NCBI GenBank assembly: GCA_015499995.1
Contig: JADNRV010000030.1
Coordinates: forward strand, 62,001-126,000
Source of the DNA: Flammula alnicola
Taxonomy: Eukaryota > Basidiomycota > Agaricomycetes > Agaricales > Strophariaceae
Length of the DNA stretch: 64,000 nucleotides
Direction of reading: 5' to 3'
The notes below the pieces were generated by a model, which saw nothing but the letters and a program-made list of their open reading frames with translations, was not told the origin of the DNA and did no database searches. Positions 1-12,010 of the stretch are shown piece after piece. The number at the start of each line of letters is the position of its first letter. Position 1 is the stretch's first letter. A program made the translations under genes and the position numbers.

Positions 1-1472
1 GAAACGAACAAAGCTATGATTTGGATGGTTTTTCCCATTCTAGGAGTAAGAGATGGTCAAATTGAAAGAAGGAAAGAACGATGCGCTCAAATGTCTCGTA
101 CCCCATCTCATCCTATTCCCATAGTTAGTCATATTAATAGAAATTCGTTTTAAAAAAATACTAACCGCAAGCATACCACCTCGCCAAATTCCCGTTTCTT
201 GTTTCCTCATCCAAAAAAGACTCTCTTGCTGGAAGGGAAGTAATGTTAGCTTCAGATTTGCAGGTTGTTCTGCCTTCGTTGGTTCAATAATAGGAATATC
301 CTTCGCCAAGTCGCCCCAAACATGTTCAAGCTCCGGATGATTTCTTCGCAATGCGAGAGAGGTTCTTTCAGCCTGTTTAACAAACGAGCAAGGCTATCAG
401 TGCCAGAACTATTATACTCAAAGTTGTACTCACATGAGTCAGTTTCCGACCCAGTTTCTTAATCAAACGCCTCTCTTCTTTCTTGTTAGCGTTGCGCGCG
501 GATAAAAACTCACTGCGCGCCTCCCTCTGGGCTTTTCTCATCTGAGCTACAGTCATGATTCCCTTGGAAGCCTCGGAAAGAGGAACCTTCTTCTTCATGG
601 GTTTGGAACCCTGGCGATCTTTCCCTTTCGCAGAATTTGCCAATGGCTCTTCGTCGGACGAATCCAAATCATCGCTGTCGAATTCCTGATAGTCATCAAC
701 ATCAATCGTCTGGTTTTTGCGGGACAATCGACGTTCGGCAGCTGCTGCGCGTAGCATCGCAGCCGGACTAGGTCCAGTAATGCGAATGCGACTGGAAGAA
801 CTTGCTCCATTCGCTGACGCCGTTTGCAGAGATATGCGGACCGCAGCATCGAGCATGATTTCCTCGTCTTCTTCGTTCTGAGGTTCTTCGTCAGAAATCT
901 TGAATTCCGAGCCGCTGTCGTCAGATTCTTCGATTTCGACGGACTCGTCTTCGTTATATTCAATCCCTTCTACAGATCCATCTTCGTCTTCAGAAACACT
1001 GGGGGGTGTCTCCACGGCTTTGGCCTTGCCTTTACCTTTCTTCTTAGTAGTAGTAGGGACAGGGACAGCCTACAAATCCATCTCAGGGAACCATATAAAA
1101 ATCTCCATAAAGTTATCCAACCTTTTCTCTTCCTTTCCCTTTCATAGCGGACGAAGGAACTGACACGTAGGTGCGGGTGGACACAGCGCGTCGCTTTGGA
1201 GGGGGTGCTCTTGAAATGGAATCGTCGTCGTCTTCTGCGTTATCATCACTTTCAGCGGGACGCTTAGATCTTCCTGTAAGTCTTCCTCGCGCACTTGCAG
1301 AGCGCGTCTTGATGACAACCACATCTTGAGCATCTGAGGTGGCTGGGGTTTCAGGCTCTGTAACGACGGATTCTGGTCGTGAACTTGGAACAGACGATAC
1401 ATTGGAGAGCGGTGTCGTTTCTGATGACAAGGAGACAAGTCTGCGAGACGATTGGCGAGTTAACCTTGCCAT
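1..1472 (-). CDS. rad16: RAD16-type SNF2 helicase, N-terminal part (cut by left edge)
   Basis: SNF2/SWI2-family ATPase of the RAD16 type. In yeasts RAD16 works with RAD7 in nucleotide excision repair of non-transcribed DNA. The protein starts at 1472 (MARLTRQSS) with about 250 residues of low-complexity acidic and basic sequence. It then enters the helicase core with LLPFQQESLFWMRKQE and the Walker A region DEMGMGKT. Exons read from the sequence are about 1472-1122, 1069-434, 372-166, 112-102 and 39 to beyond base 1, all with GT-AG borders. The 112-102 exon is only 11 nt and supplies most of DEMG, the MGKT following in the next exon. The rest of the ATPase core and any RING finger lie outside the window. 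The family call is firm. RAD16 rather than another RAD5/RAD16 relative rests on the N-terminal motif and on overall resemblance. Confidence 0.88.
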
Positions 1473-1909
1473 GTCAGGGGGGGGGGTGGAAAGAGGCAAT
1501 AGGCGTGAGGAAAGAACAAAGGGCTCAAATTTTAAGCTCTGCCAGGGTTGTTTCGTGACTGATAAATGAGGTCCCGTCACATCACGGGATCGCGCGCCGG
1601 GTCACAGTCACAAATCTGACTCGAAAAGACATCGGCTACTTACTCATAGATGGATATCATGCCATGGCCAGTGAACCATTTATTCATGCCTTGTGGAACC
1701 CATCTAAAGGCCGAAAATAATCCTCATTCGTAGCATAACTAGAGTCCTGTTTACGAGAGTAACAAGCTACTTAGTCTCCTTCAAAAAGCCAGAAAGTGAG
1801 ATATAACCGGTTAACCACCCAAGGTACATGCAGCTTAAATTATGATGACAGGCCACTGGAGACAAGAATAGTGTTACAAAGGTCGTATATGCAGCGGCCT
1901 CAGCTTCTA
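1473..1909. other. intergenic, RAD16 promoter side and WW-gene 3' side
   Basis: No supported gene. Holds the upstream region of the RAD16-type gene, including a short G run just before its start codon, and the 3' flank of the WW/Gln-rich gene. Confidence 0.6.
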
Positions 1910-4418
1910 TCACTGCTGCGACCAAGAAGCATTCAATGTATCCCCAATGTTAAAATCAACATTGAAGGTAGAAGGATCAGATATCTGGCCTGACATGCCC
2001 TGGGTAAACCCGTTAACCAATCCAGAAAACACTGATGGGTCGTTAGAGGTAAAGGCGCTTGGGTCAGTAGAGCCGCTAGTGGAATTCAGCGTCTGTGTGA
2101 TCGTGTTGAACAAGCTTGCCGCCCCGCCGCCGCTGTCCGCAGAACCCGTTGTAGAACCCTGCGATTGTTGTGGCTGGAGCATGCCTGTAATTGTATTGAA
2201 GGCTTGCACATAATCATGAAGGTTGTGGTGCCCTGGAGGCTTGCTCTGCTGCTGTTGCTGGGCAGCCTGCTGGTGTTGCTGTTGCGATGGTTGATAAGGC
2301 TGAGAAATCTGTGCGTTCATCGCGGCTTGTTGTTGCATGAGCAAATTACTCGTATATGCCTGCTGTTGTTGCTGCTGTTGCGCAAGGGCTTGTTGGTACT
2401 GTTGCTGTTGCTGTTGTGCTTGCTGCTGAATAGCGGAAAGTTGCTGAGCTTGTGCATTCGCTTGTTGCTGAGCGAGCACTTGCAGTTTCTGAGCACTTGC
2501 TTGCTGGATCGCCGACGCCATCTGTTCCTGCTGTTGCTGAAAGCCTGAAGCGCCTGCGCCTGGACTTGTTTCTGTTGAGCGATTTGCTGAGCGAGAGCCT
2601 GTTGTTGAGCGAACGCTTGTTGTTGTTGCTGCTGCTGTTGCTGAACGAGCTGTTGAGATAGAAGTTGTTGCTGAGCGACGGCTTGCTGTTGTTGACTCTG
2701 CTGCTGCTGTCCCATCATTGCGGTCGCCTGAAGCTGGGAAAGAGCCTCCTGCCGTGCATCGTCTGCTGTTGCGCCGCCTCGTTCAATTTTTGCAACCTCG
2801 CAATCTCCCCAATCAAAGCCTGGTAATCAACATTCGCGTCCGGCGGTCTCTGGTACTGCATCCCCATCTGCAATTGCATCTGAGCCGAAAGCTGCTGCTG
2901 GCGGATGAGAGCATTGATAATGGCCTGGTAGTTTGCATCTGGCTGTCCTTGGATCACAGCCTGCAGGTCGGACTCGGCGACGCCATTGTTGCTCTTCGAA
3001 AAGGCCGATTTCAACATGTTAATGAAACTCTGGTCGGTAACTATACTCCCAACAGTCCGAGCGAGGCCCCTTAATGGAATTCCAGTGGCGGCTGTCGCGA
3101 TGCTTCCAGTCAACCTAATGGCGGCTTCGGCTGCAAATCTGCCACTGCCCTGAGACGGTGTCGGATTCGTTGACCTGGGATTGGCGCTTGGATACGCGCT
3201 TGAAAAGCTAGCAGAGGTTGGTGACGACATCGTGGAAGAGATAGACATGGCCGGAGACGTCGGCGGAAAGCCAATTGTCGTAGGCGCAGACGAAGGCGTA
3301 GCCACGGAACTAGGAGAAAACAGAATCGAGGTGGCAGGAGGCGAGTTTGAAGAGACGCTACTCATTGAACTCCCGCCGACGGATACAGAAGAAAGCGGGC
3401 CAGCCGAAGGGGTGATTTGCGCATAGCTTGGAGCTGCTTCGGTGCCATACCCTGGAGAAGACTGATTAATCGAAGGCCAGGACTGCACTTGCGGCAGCTC
3501 GTTAGGTGGCCGAGTTACGGTGACCAAATGCGGGGTGGGGCGAGGACCGTTGAAAGGCGCACTGTGCGTCGCGGATTGTCCCTCCGTGTACGTTTGCGCA
3601 CGACCGTAGCGACGGTGGCCGTGATCTGGAAGTGGTGCAAATGCAGGTGCAGGTGCAGTGGCCTGCTGCGATGGACTTGCGCTCATAAAGGAAGGAGAAG
3701 CTGCTTCTTCAACGTTCATACTCACTGACAAACTGGAATTGATAGCGCGAGATGCATTTGCACCAGTCAATTTTTGCGTGTATGAATCCAGTGACGCGAA
3801 TCGATGGAGCTGAGAGGATGATAAGGATGAAGGTGGAGGCACATTTGGAAGATAGATTTGTCCTTGTGGCCGCGGAAGCGGAGGCGCTGGTGCAATCATC
3901 GACATTCGCATTGAATTTGAATGGGTCTGAGATACATCCGGGACCGGAGCTGTCGATAGGCTCTTGATGTCGTTATTGTTGATCACAGGCGCCGCCGTCT
4001 TGTTGTTAGAACTTGCGTACAGCCGTTGTGCGAAAGTAGATTGGCTGGAAGGTGCTAATGAGCTGTGAGATGGTGGCTGGATGGCTGTCTGCCCACTGGC
4101 AGGTCGAGGCATCTCCATTGCTGGGTTCGGCTCGTACGCTGATACCTTCCTATTTGCGGCTACCATGTCTGCCGGATGCGTGAATGACACCTGAGGATGC
4201 ATCCCGTTCGTCTGGACATAATACCTTCAAGAAACAAAGCCGTCAATAGAGCGCGAGATGGTTATAATAGTCAAACGCACCAAAGCTGTTTTCTGCGAGG
4301 AGCATTAAATAATTAGATCGAGGCAATTTATGGGCAACGCGATAACATACGTCGATTCGTAATGCTGGTTCCAACCTTCGGGAAGAGGTCTGGTGTCGGT
4401 ATTCTGCATATTCTGCAT
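1910..4418 (-). CDS. WW-domain protein with very Gln-rich C-terminus
   Basis: Start at 4418 (MQNMQNTD). An N-terminal WW domain begins RPLPEGWNQHYES and is split over exons 4418-4351, a 12-nt exon 4292-4281, and 4224 onward. The second Trp is Phe (VSFTHP). About 450 residues of Ser/Pro-rich sequence follow, then a long Gln-rich, coiled-coil-like stretch, then an end reading NASWSQQ. WW domains bind proline-rich partners; the target is unknown. The reading frame slips twice, near 2761 and near 2541 (AAA run). Each slip is repaired by one extra base, and coding character continues on both sides, so I read one gene of roughly 800 residues. The next gene on the same strand is a WW gene with the same micro-exon, so the two look like old paralogues. 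Function unknown. Confidence 0.7.
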
Positions 4419-5545
4419 CCTCGCCACTTAACCGAAGACTACGTGCTCAAGGCCGCCGAGTATAGGGCGGTATGTCAATCTCGACGTGGCAACTGAAAGA
4501 AAGAAAGGACGTCGTCAACTTTCAAGCGACGAAGCTTTTACGAGCACTTATAAGAGACCTGGAAAACGATCCGGTCCCATCGAACCTTTCCAAGTGACAT
4601 GGGCAGATCATGAGATGGTTGTTGTCCTTGTCGAGGCGGCTTTGGCGGCTACAGCCGTGTGCCTGGCCATCGATAATATAAAATGGCAGGTCCTCGGCAG
4701 GGAGATGCTAAACAGTCAGGATGTTGATCAGTATGTCAGGCACCCAAGTATGCCCTGGCTATTATTACCAGAGCCAAACCAGAGCATGTTACTTACCCTG
4801 TGCAGGGGATGGTCCGGACGAACAGCCTTGACCATTTTTCTTTCTGTTTTCCTTGCCAAAAACCACGATGTTATGCGTGATTCTGACTGTTGGTGGCGAT
4901 TCCTCCCTTTGAAAATGGGGTGCGGCGCAACTAGGGCGCAATTCGATGGGCACGATGAGCGCTCATCATGATAAAGATGGGAAATTGTCGGAGTTCCCGA
5001 CGGCGTGGGAATCCTGCTTTCGTCTAACGTCATTAAGGATTAAAAATAAGCGCCTTGGTGGCTCTGCCACAACGTCGTATGGTTTTGATGTTCGGAAGAT
5101 CCAGGTTATTCCATCTGGATTGTTTGCAGAGAGGAGAATTCTACAACCGGGATGATACTTAGTAAGTATGGCGGCGCCGGTATTACTCATTCGATGCTCC
5201 TTCAGGCATCGGCTCCTCTCAGTACTTTGTCAATATCATCATTCAAGTCATCGTGTCAGTATAAAAATATGCGAAACAGGAAACATCATAGTTATGTACA
5301 TGGCGTTCAAGTCAGGATATAGAGCGGAAGTTATTGGCATGGAGACGAGGCTAAGACTTAGGAGAAGGGAAAATCCTACATAGATGGAATCTAACAATAA
5401 AGAGAGAACAAAGCAAGAATCTGAAATACTAGACAGTGTGTGCGATAGCAGAAGAAACTTGAAGAAGAAGGAAACAGAACATGAAGGAACTGAGAAATTG
5501 AGTTACGGGATTGGCAGCACCGACGCCAACCCCTGCCGTAAATAT
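4419..5545. other. intergenic between the two WW genes
   Basis: About 1.1 kb. Open frames of up to 161 codons exist on the plus strand (4486-4971), but I see no domain, splice pattern or family resemblance in them. Contains the promoter of the Gln-rich WW gene and the 3' flank of the Gly-rich one. Confidence 0.5.
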
Positions 5546-6682
5546 CTACCAATCGCCTCCTCCTCCTCCATCATCATAATCACCGCCGTCATAATCTATG
5601 AAGAAGAAAAAGTGAATAAGTAAAGACGAGTAGCATTAGAGCCATCGGCAGCTTACCGCCGCGGTCATCGTCACGGTCATCATGATCCTCGAAAGCATCT
5701 GCCAAAAGTACACCTCCAAGGAGACCAGCACCACCTACACACAAGCAATGAGTTACTTTCCTACCGCAAAAGAGACAGACAAATAATACAAACCTGCCAA
5801 AGCCATTCCTCCCATACCCATACCAGACTTCTTAGGTGGTGGCGATTGTGTATATACCACTTGCTGCTGAGGGGGGTAGGCGCCACCACCATATCCACCA
5901 CCGTTTCCTCCGTATCCGCCGCCACCACCTCCACCCAGCCTACCTCCCAATAGGCCGCCACCACCGCCACCACCGCCGAGCCTGCCTCCCAGTAGGCCCC
6001 CACCGCCACCACCACCACCGAGCCTGCCAAGCAGACCACCTAGAAATCGAAGAAGCCCACATAAGCACGAAGAACACACTCGGAGAAACACAGGATCAAG
6101 CACGCACCACCCAATCCTTTCCCACCAGCAGCCTGAGCCTGCTCCTGTTCATAGGCGTTCTGTTGCCCATACCCACCATTGCCGTACGCATTGCCGCCGC
6201 CATACGGTGGCTGTTGCTGCTGTTGCGGGTAATTGCTGCCCCCGTTATAACCGGAGTACGATCCTTGGTTGTTGTCATAGCCGTACCCCCCACCTCCTCC
6301 TTGGTTATACTGATTCGGGTTGGGTGGACCCCCGTACCCGCCGCCGTACCCAGGGCTGTTATTTACGGGTGGCGATGTGGGAGGTGGGGCGTATTGGGGC
6401 TGCGGCACAGGCGGGGGAGGTCCTAGAGGGTGTACCCACGACGGCACGGGTGGGGTCGCCTTTGTGTTAACATAAAACCTGTATCTACAGTGTAAGAGCG
6501 AGCCACGGCGTGAGTTTGGAGGGTGCTAACCATGTCTTGTAGCTATAAATTCGATCATGATCAACTTTGCCGATCTGCTGGGATCCAGTATGAAAGACGT
6601 ACTTTGGGTCGTACTGTGATATCCAGCCTTCAGGTAGGGGCCGTATATCTGGATTGGATTCATACGCGGGAGGAGCAGACAT
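5546..6682 (-). CDS. WW-domain protein with Pro/Gln/Gly-rich tail and glycine-zipper-like segment
   Basis: Six exons: 6682-6603, a 12-nt exon 6542-6531, 6478-6108, 6039-5794, 5734-5657 and 5595-5546, all GT-AG and in frame. The N-terminus holds a WW domain that runs from LPEGWISQYDP through WFYVNT to PSWVHP, so both Trp are present. The middle is Pro, Gln and Gly rich (GGGYGG blocks). Near the C-terminus a small-residue segment (GMGMGGMALAG then GLLGGVLLADAFED) resembles a glycine-zipper membrane helix. The end is acidic (DDRDD, DYDGGDYDD) and finishes GGGGDW. This architecture is common in fungal WW proteins of unknown role. The segment may associate with membranes (inference). Tandem with, and sharing intron positions with, the upstream WW gene. 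Confidence 0.85.
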
Positions 6683-7061
6683 ATGGATGGGAGAAAGAGG
6701 TTGGGGAGATCAAAGGACTTGGATTGGCTTATATCGCAAGTACAGCACAGGATCACGCAGCTACATGCCAAATCGGCTACACTCGGTCTCAACGGCCAAC
6801 AAATCATTGTGATGACGAATTATGATTATCGGCGTCCCAGCAAAAATATCGCGACACCGTCAAGAATACAAAAAGGTAGCAAGTAGGTCAACATAACCCT
6901 ACAGTAATATAGAAACAGTATGGGTGAGACAAGCATTATATCAAAAGGTAGAATAGATAAAAGAGAACCCAAGGGCATAAATCCTGTGCCACATCTGCAT
7001 CGCCTGAGATTCCTCACTGTGACATTATTGCCATGGTGAGTTACATTGTTCCCTCCGTCTG
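6683..7061. other. intergenic
   Basis: About 380 bp between the Gly-rich WW gene start and the HMG-box gene stop. No gene or RNA recognised. Confidence 0.6.
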
Positions 7062-8099
7062 TTATGCTTTTGAACCCTTCTTGCTCTTCTCTTTCGGCTG
7101 GACGGAAGCCCCTCGCCGCTTCTTCGGCGCAGGCTGCGGCTCTTCTTCTTCATCGCTTGATTCGGTGTCAGGCTGATTTCGCTTGGGTTCAGGGTGTGCT
7201 TCTTCTTCCGAATCCTCATCTTCTGAGCTCTCGCTGCTGGGCGACACCTCATCAATTGTCGGAGGCGGGCGCGCCTTGACTGGCGCAGCGGCAGCAGCAG
7301 CAGCCGCCTTGGGTCCACGAGGCTTAGAGTTTGCCTTTTTGAGCTAATTAAAGACCGTAATACGAGCTCAGTAAGCAGGAAATATATGAAAATCGGGGAC
7401 TACATACGGTCAACGCCGCAGCGGCGGCGGCATTGGCGGCCTCGATCTCTTCAGGAGTACGGTTGTCATACGCTTTTTTCTCTTCGGAATACTGAATTTT
7501 CGCGGTTTTCATGGCTTGGTTATAGGTCTGGTGGCACGCGATTAAAACAAGAATTGCGAGTTTCGCGACGCGACTTGCCTCTTTCTGCTCCTCGGACATG
7601 TGCTTCCACTGTTCAGAAATCATGCCAAGAAGGTCCGAGTTGGAGAGGTTGGGATGCTGTTCCTTGAGCTCCTTGCGAACTTCGTTCTGGAAGAGGATGT
7701 AGGAGGAAGCGGGACGCTTTGGCGCGTTGGGATCCTTGGGTTTTGTGTTGCGCTTTCGCTTCTTGGTGCCGTCGCCCTCTTCTGGGGAGAGAGCCGCCTT
7801 GCGTTTGCCTTTGGTCGACTCTTGAGACGCGCCGAGAGGCGAGAATCAGACGCGTGCGGGTGGCATAAAGAAGAATGGACATACCGTGCAAGAGCTCTGC
7901 GTTCTCTGGGGAGTAAGTCGAGTCGCTGACGATCTTTGCAAACGTCTCTGCCATTTGGGCACAGTTCCGCATAGAGTCTGCGACGGCGGAGAGACTGGCG
8001 GCGAGCTGGCGAATAAAAATAAGAAAAAGTGGAAGATGGAATTAAGGTGAGACTGACCTGGGCTCTTTGGTGTTCGAATTTGGAGACTTGGTCTGGCAT
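7062..8099 (-). CDS. HMG-box chromatin protein with acidic C-terminal tail
   Basis: Exons about 8099-8058, 8005-7885, 7820-7579, 7527-7408 and 7343-7062. The first 55 residues are helical (SKFEHQRAQ, MRNCAQMAETFAKIV). A basic stretch KGKRKAAL follows, then one HMG box starting KDPNAPKRPASSYILFQ and ending near KKAYDNRTPEE. The tail is Ala-rich, then acidic Ser/Asp/Glu, then basic (PKKRRG, KEKSKKGSKA). HMG boxes bend DNA and act in chromatin remodelling; the layout recalls NHP10/HMGB-type proteins, but I cannot assign a complex. The third intron has a GC donor (GCAAGT) with a normal AG acceptor. Skipping it joins EEQKE to TYNQAM, inside the conserved box, so this GC-AG intron is well supported. 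Shares a 360-bp divergent promoter with the PNUTS-like gene. Confidence 0.9.
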
Positions 8100-8458
8100 T
8101 GTGGGATATGGGAGTGAACTTGAAGAAGTGAGAATATGTAAGTAGTCCCCCCGAAAAAAAGGGGATTTGTTGTTCTTTTTGTTGTATGTAATGGCTGGAA
8201 TGTCTCAGTGACCGTGGGAGAGCGGAGAATGAAGCGGAGAGTGAAAAAGGAGGGCCACCTACACTGTTGGCATTTTCAGACTGACCGCCTAGTTGACCTG
8301 TCTCGACGACGCTGAACACCGCAGACTGACGAAGGGAGACCGTGCTCGAGCACAGGCGTATTGGCAGCAACGCCCCGCCTCTTCCTTTGGACCCTCATTA
8401 AGCCGGTTTTATAGTTCTTTCCGTATCGATAAAAAGAGAGAAAAAAAGAAAGAGCCCG
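8100..8458. promoter_or_regulatory. bidirectional promoter, HMG gene / PNUTS-like gene
   Basis: 359 bp separate two start codons facing away from each other (8099 minus, 8459 plus). Contains A-rich and T-rich tracts around 8155-8190 and 8425-8455. No specific factor site is claimed. Confidence 0.55.
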
Positions 8459-11400
8459 ATGGATTCGAGTATGTACACCCAATGGTTACAGGCGTCCCAA
8501 ATACCAGAAGAGCCCAGAGCTTCTGTCGCCGACGACTGGTCAAAGGATCGCTTGCCCCAACAGACAATGCCCCCGCAGAGCCAATCCAGCGTCCCGCCAT
8601 CGTCCATCGCTTCCCCAACAATGGACATGTCCGATTTCACCACACTCGCAGACCTCGGAGGTGAGCTTGAGTCACGGCTCTGTTAGAGTTTGAGCTTACA
8701 GTATCCGCTTTTTAGGGCCAACAAACGCTTCAATCCTTTCCGCCTCTCCCCAGTCTTTCTACAGCCAGTATGTCACCCCCGGCTACTTTCTTCAGTCCCC
8801 GTACACCACCATGGCATATGGCACGCCTTGGCCCGCGCCCGCGCCTGTGCCACTCTCCAACTACTCCAGCCTAAACGGTGCCACAACCAGCTCATCCACA
8901 TCTCAACCGCAACCGCAACAGCAACAACAGGCGCAACAGTCACAGCAGCAACAACCCCAGCAGCATCAACAGCAGCCGCAACAGTCACATCCATCTACAT
9001 CGAATCATATGGTCATCGAGTGCGTACTTTTGAAATATTTTTCTTTGCGCTATGCTAATGTTTCGTCAGCCCCATCCTTTCAATGAACGGTTCAAGTTCT
9101 AGCACCATGCAGTCTTCATTTTCACAGTCGCCCACATATCCTTCTCAGCCTTCTCAGCAGCAGCAACAGCAACATCAGCAACAGCAACAATCTCATCAAG
9201 CGCAATCTCAACTTCATTTACAGCAACGACCTCAGTATTTCAACCAACAACTTATTTATCCTCCATATTACCGTCAGCAATCCCAGCCTACACCCCAAGG
9301 CACCCTTTCTCCCCAGGCCCTCCATTCTCCCACAAGCTCGATGATGGCAGTTATCCCAAGTTCCTTTTACGCACAACCGGCGTTATCACAGCCGCAACCG
9401 CAACAATCGGTTACATTACCGGTCGCCTCCACGTCTCAGCAGCCTTCTTCCCAGGCTGAGGCTCCGGCTCCAGGTCCGACAGCAGAGGAGCGAAAACGGC
9501 AATTCCAGAATGCCATCCAGCCGCTACTTCAGTCATCGGCTTTCACCGGTGCACAGGCTGTGCACCAGCTAACTGAGCGAATAGCCGAGTATGGTGCGTC
9601 CGAGGTGGATGCAGCTACACGGTTGGAGATACTGGCACGGATAAGAGATGGTGCAGGAAACCATTATTATCGAGCGTGGTCTGAAAATGCTACTGCTATA
9701 GATATTACTCGCGAGTGGATCAAAGCTGCGGCAAAGGGTAATAATGCTCCTTTGGTCGAGACGACAATGCCTCTGTTACATGTGAGCACTCGAAATCAGT
9801 CGAATAAATACAACGAAAAATAAGATGACTGACTGACTGCTTTCATTAGCTCATCGATCGTCTGCCTTTCACGGTAGAGTCGTTAACGTCGTCCAAGCTA
9901 GGCAAGATCATCAAGAAATTAGTAAAGGACGAGCCATCCTCTGGTGAGTCGAGATTCCTATTGTGTTTCATTTCCCAAAAAAACTATTACCCTCACGTGA
10001 TCAAATCAACCATGTCCTGTGTTCGTGTTCCCCCATGTTACTCACGTAGGGCCTCTCTGAGTCGACCTGGTCAGCCATTTATGTAACGAACGAAACCGTT
10101 CTCTTTGTCCCCCGGCTATGGACTTCAGAAAAAAATTCTTCTTCTGAGAATGCGTAAAAATAATAAATGTATCTAACTATCCTTTTTCCGTCCGTCTTTT
10201 TTCTTGTGTAATTTAGCGATCAAGGACATGGCTTCCAACCTCGAACGAAGATGGCGAAACATGATTTCCGGTGTCGAAGGGAGCGCGAAAGCCCCAGAAA
10301 ATAAAGGAACCGAGGGTAAGTCATGTCAGTCCGTTATACCGATGCCACCTCTGATTCCTGTCCTTGTTTGATTAGATCTGAAAACGAAGAAGAGGAAGCT
10401 GAACGAGCCTGCAGCACCCAAGGCTCCGCAGCCCCTCAAGAAGGCCGCCGTGGGCACCGCCTCGTCCATGAAGCCCGTCATCGTGAAAAAGGAGGTCAAA
10501 CCCCTCGCCGCGGCGGTCAAGGACGCCAAGGCAGATTACTCCTTTTTCTCAGCGCCGAAGCCCAAAGCGAAGCTCCCGTCGTTCAAGAAGGCGCCGGTCG
10601 CGGTGCAGGTGAAGAAGGAGGACGGCAACGTCGCGATGCCCTCGTCGTTCGATCCGTTCCAGGAGGCCCTCAAGTCGATGAAGGCGCGGAAAGAGTCGCC
10701 TGCCGCACCGACGCCGCCGCCGACAGCCACGACCTCCAGCACCTCTTCTTCGGAAAGCCAGCCTGGTCTCGACCGGAACGGCAGGAGGAAGAAGAATGTG
10801 ACGTGGGCCGCTGATGGGGCGCTCGAGTCGGTAAAGCTCATTGAGAAGGCTATCTATGACGATGATCCAGTAGATGTCAGCACATTTTCTCATTCCTCGG
10901 CCTGCGTACTGTACATTGATGTGTTTTTCCCTTTGGCATCTTTTTGTCTTTGTGTTCTTCTTTTCTTTGTTCAGGGTATACATGTGGCCCACAGCCTTCG
11001 CGATTTGGACCGAGGAGAAGGAGCGGCGCTGCATGCGCATCTCTTTGAGGAGACTTCGGATTGGTCAGAGCCCTTGCGTAAGTGCCATTACGTCCATTTT
11101 CCATATAAAGAATTATGACATATGAACCCTCTTTATGTCCTCTCTAGTTGTCGAATTGCCGCCTGAAGACGAAGCACACCCACGGGTAGTACGAGGGTCG
11201 TCGAGTACGGAAAAGGTAACGCAGGAGGAGAGGGAGCAGACGGCGCTAGGGGCTGTCTACATGTCACCCAATCAGATTCCTGATTCGCCTGCTGAGCCCA
11301 CGAACTTGATACCCGAAGAGGAAGTCGACAAGGAAGTCAAGACGATGTCAGTAGGGCCTGAGGTCGATGCCCTGTTCGAGTGGAGTGCCGGCGAGCCCAG

Positions 11401-12010
11401 TGGTGGTGCCACTACCGGTTCGTCGGTGGCTGATCTCGTAGGGCAGCTAGCGATGGGAAGCAGCGTGATGGATACGTCGATGACCGGTGTACCTCCGAAT
11501 ACCACGCCCTCTGCGCTGGATTTACAAGGCGCGAGTGCTACGTTAGCTGCCGTTCAGAACTTTCTGCCGCAAGAACAGCTGCAACAGCTTCTCCAACAGC
11601 TGTCCGCCGGACAGGCGGCCCAATATGGACAGTATAGCGCCGGCGGCGGTGATGGGACGTCGTGGGGATCATCAGCCAGCACGCCCAATCATTTCACGAC
11701 CGACTCTTTCGGAGCAGGCGGGTATCACGAGGACTCCCAGGCTGACACCAACGTGGATGGGCGTCTGAAGGGACTCGAGGGCGCGGCGGACGCGGCCGCG
11801 GCCGTGGACGGGGGCGGGGCGACGAAGGAGGCTATAGACCGTACATTAAAAGAAAACCTTGCAGTTTCTTTGCAGCAGGAAGGCGAGCATTGAATTTGAA
11901 ATTAATATCAAATGAAGACCGAGAAACTGATTGTGCCACCTCCGGGAATTAACAGATGCAAATACGGAGATCAATGTGACTTTGCTCATGACCTGGCCCC
12001 AGAGTACTGA
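8459..12010 (+). CDS. PNUTS-like PP1-regulatory subunit (LW domain, RVxF, RG-rich, CCCH finger)
   Basis: Exons about 8459-8660, 8716-9019, 9070-9781, 9850-9943, 10217-10315, 10376-10875, 10975-11077, 11148-11882 and 11956-12010. After a Gln-rich N-terminus comes a TFIIS-N/LW domain (FQNAIQPLLQSSAF through LERRWRNMI). A basic linker carries KNVTW (10792-10806), a match to the PP1-docking RVxF motif. The C-terminus, read in a frame one base different from about 11749 onward, has RG repeats and then a CCCH zinc finger: PCSFFAAGR joined to CKYGDQCDFAHD, spacing C-x7-C-x5-C-x3-H. This order is that of metazoan PNUTS and fission-yeast Ppn1, which tether PP1 to the cleavage and polyadenylation machinery. 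The last intron appears to use a GC donor at 11883. The frame change near 11749 is one missing base, probably in an A run. Confidence 0.85.

Noticed and set aside
2755..2810. a 48-nt intron to explain the first frame change in the Gln-rich WW gene
   Set aside because: Its length is a multiple of three, so it would not change frame; a single missing base explains the data better.
4281..4292. direct splicing of the Gln-rich WW gene without the micro-exon
   Set aside because: It is in frame but would delete the residues including the Trp codon that align with the paralogue; the 12-nt exon has proper borders, so inclusion is preferred.
5836..6426. 196-codon plus-strand frame rich in His and Arg
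   Set aside because: Antisense of the GGC/GGT glycine repeats in the WW gene.
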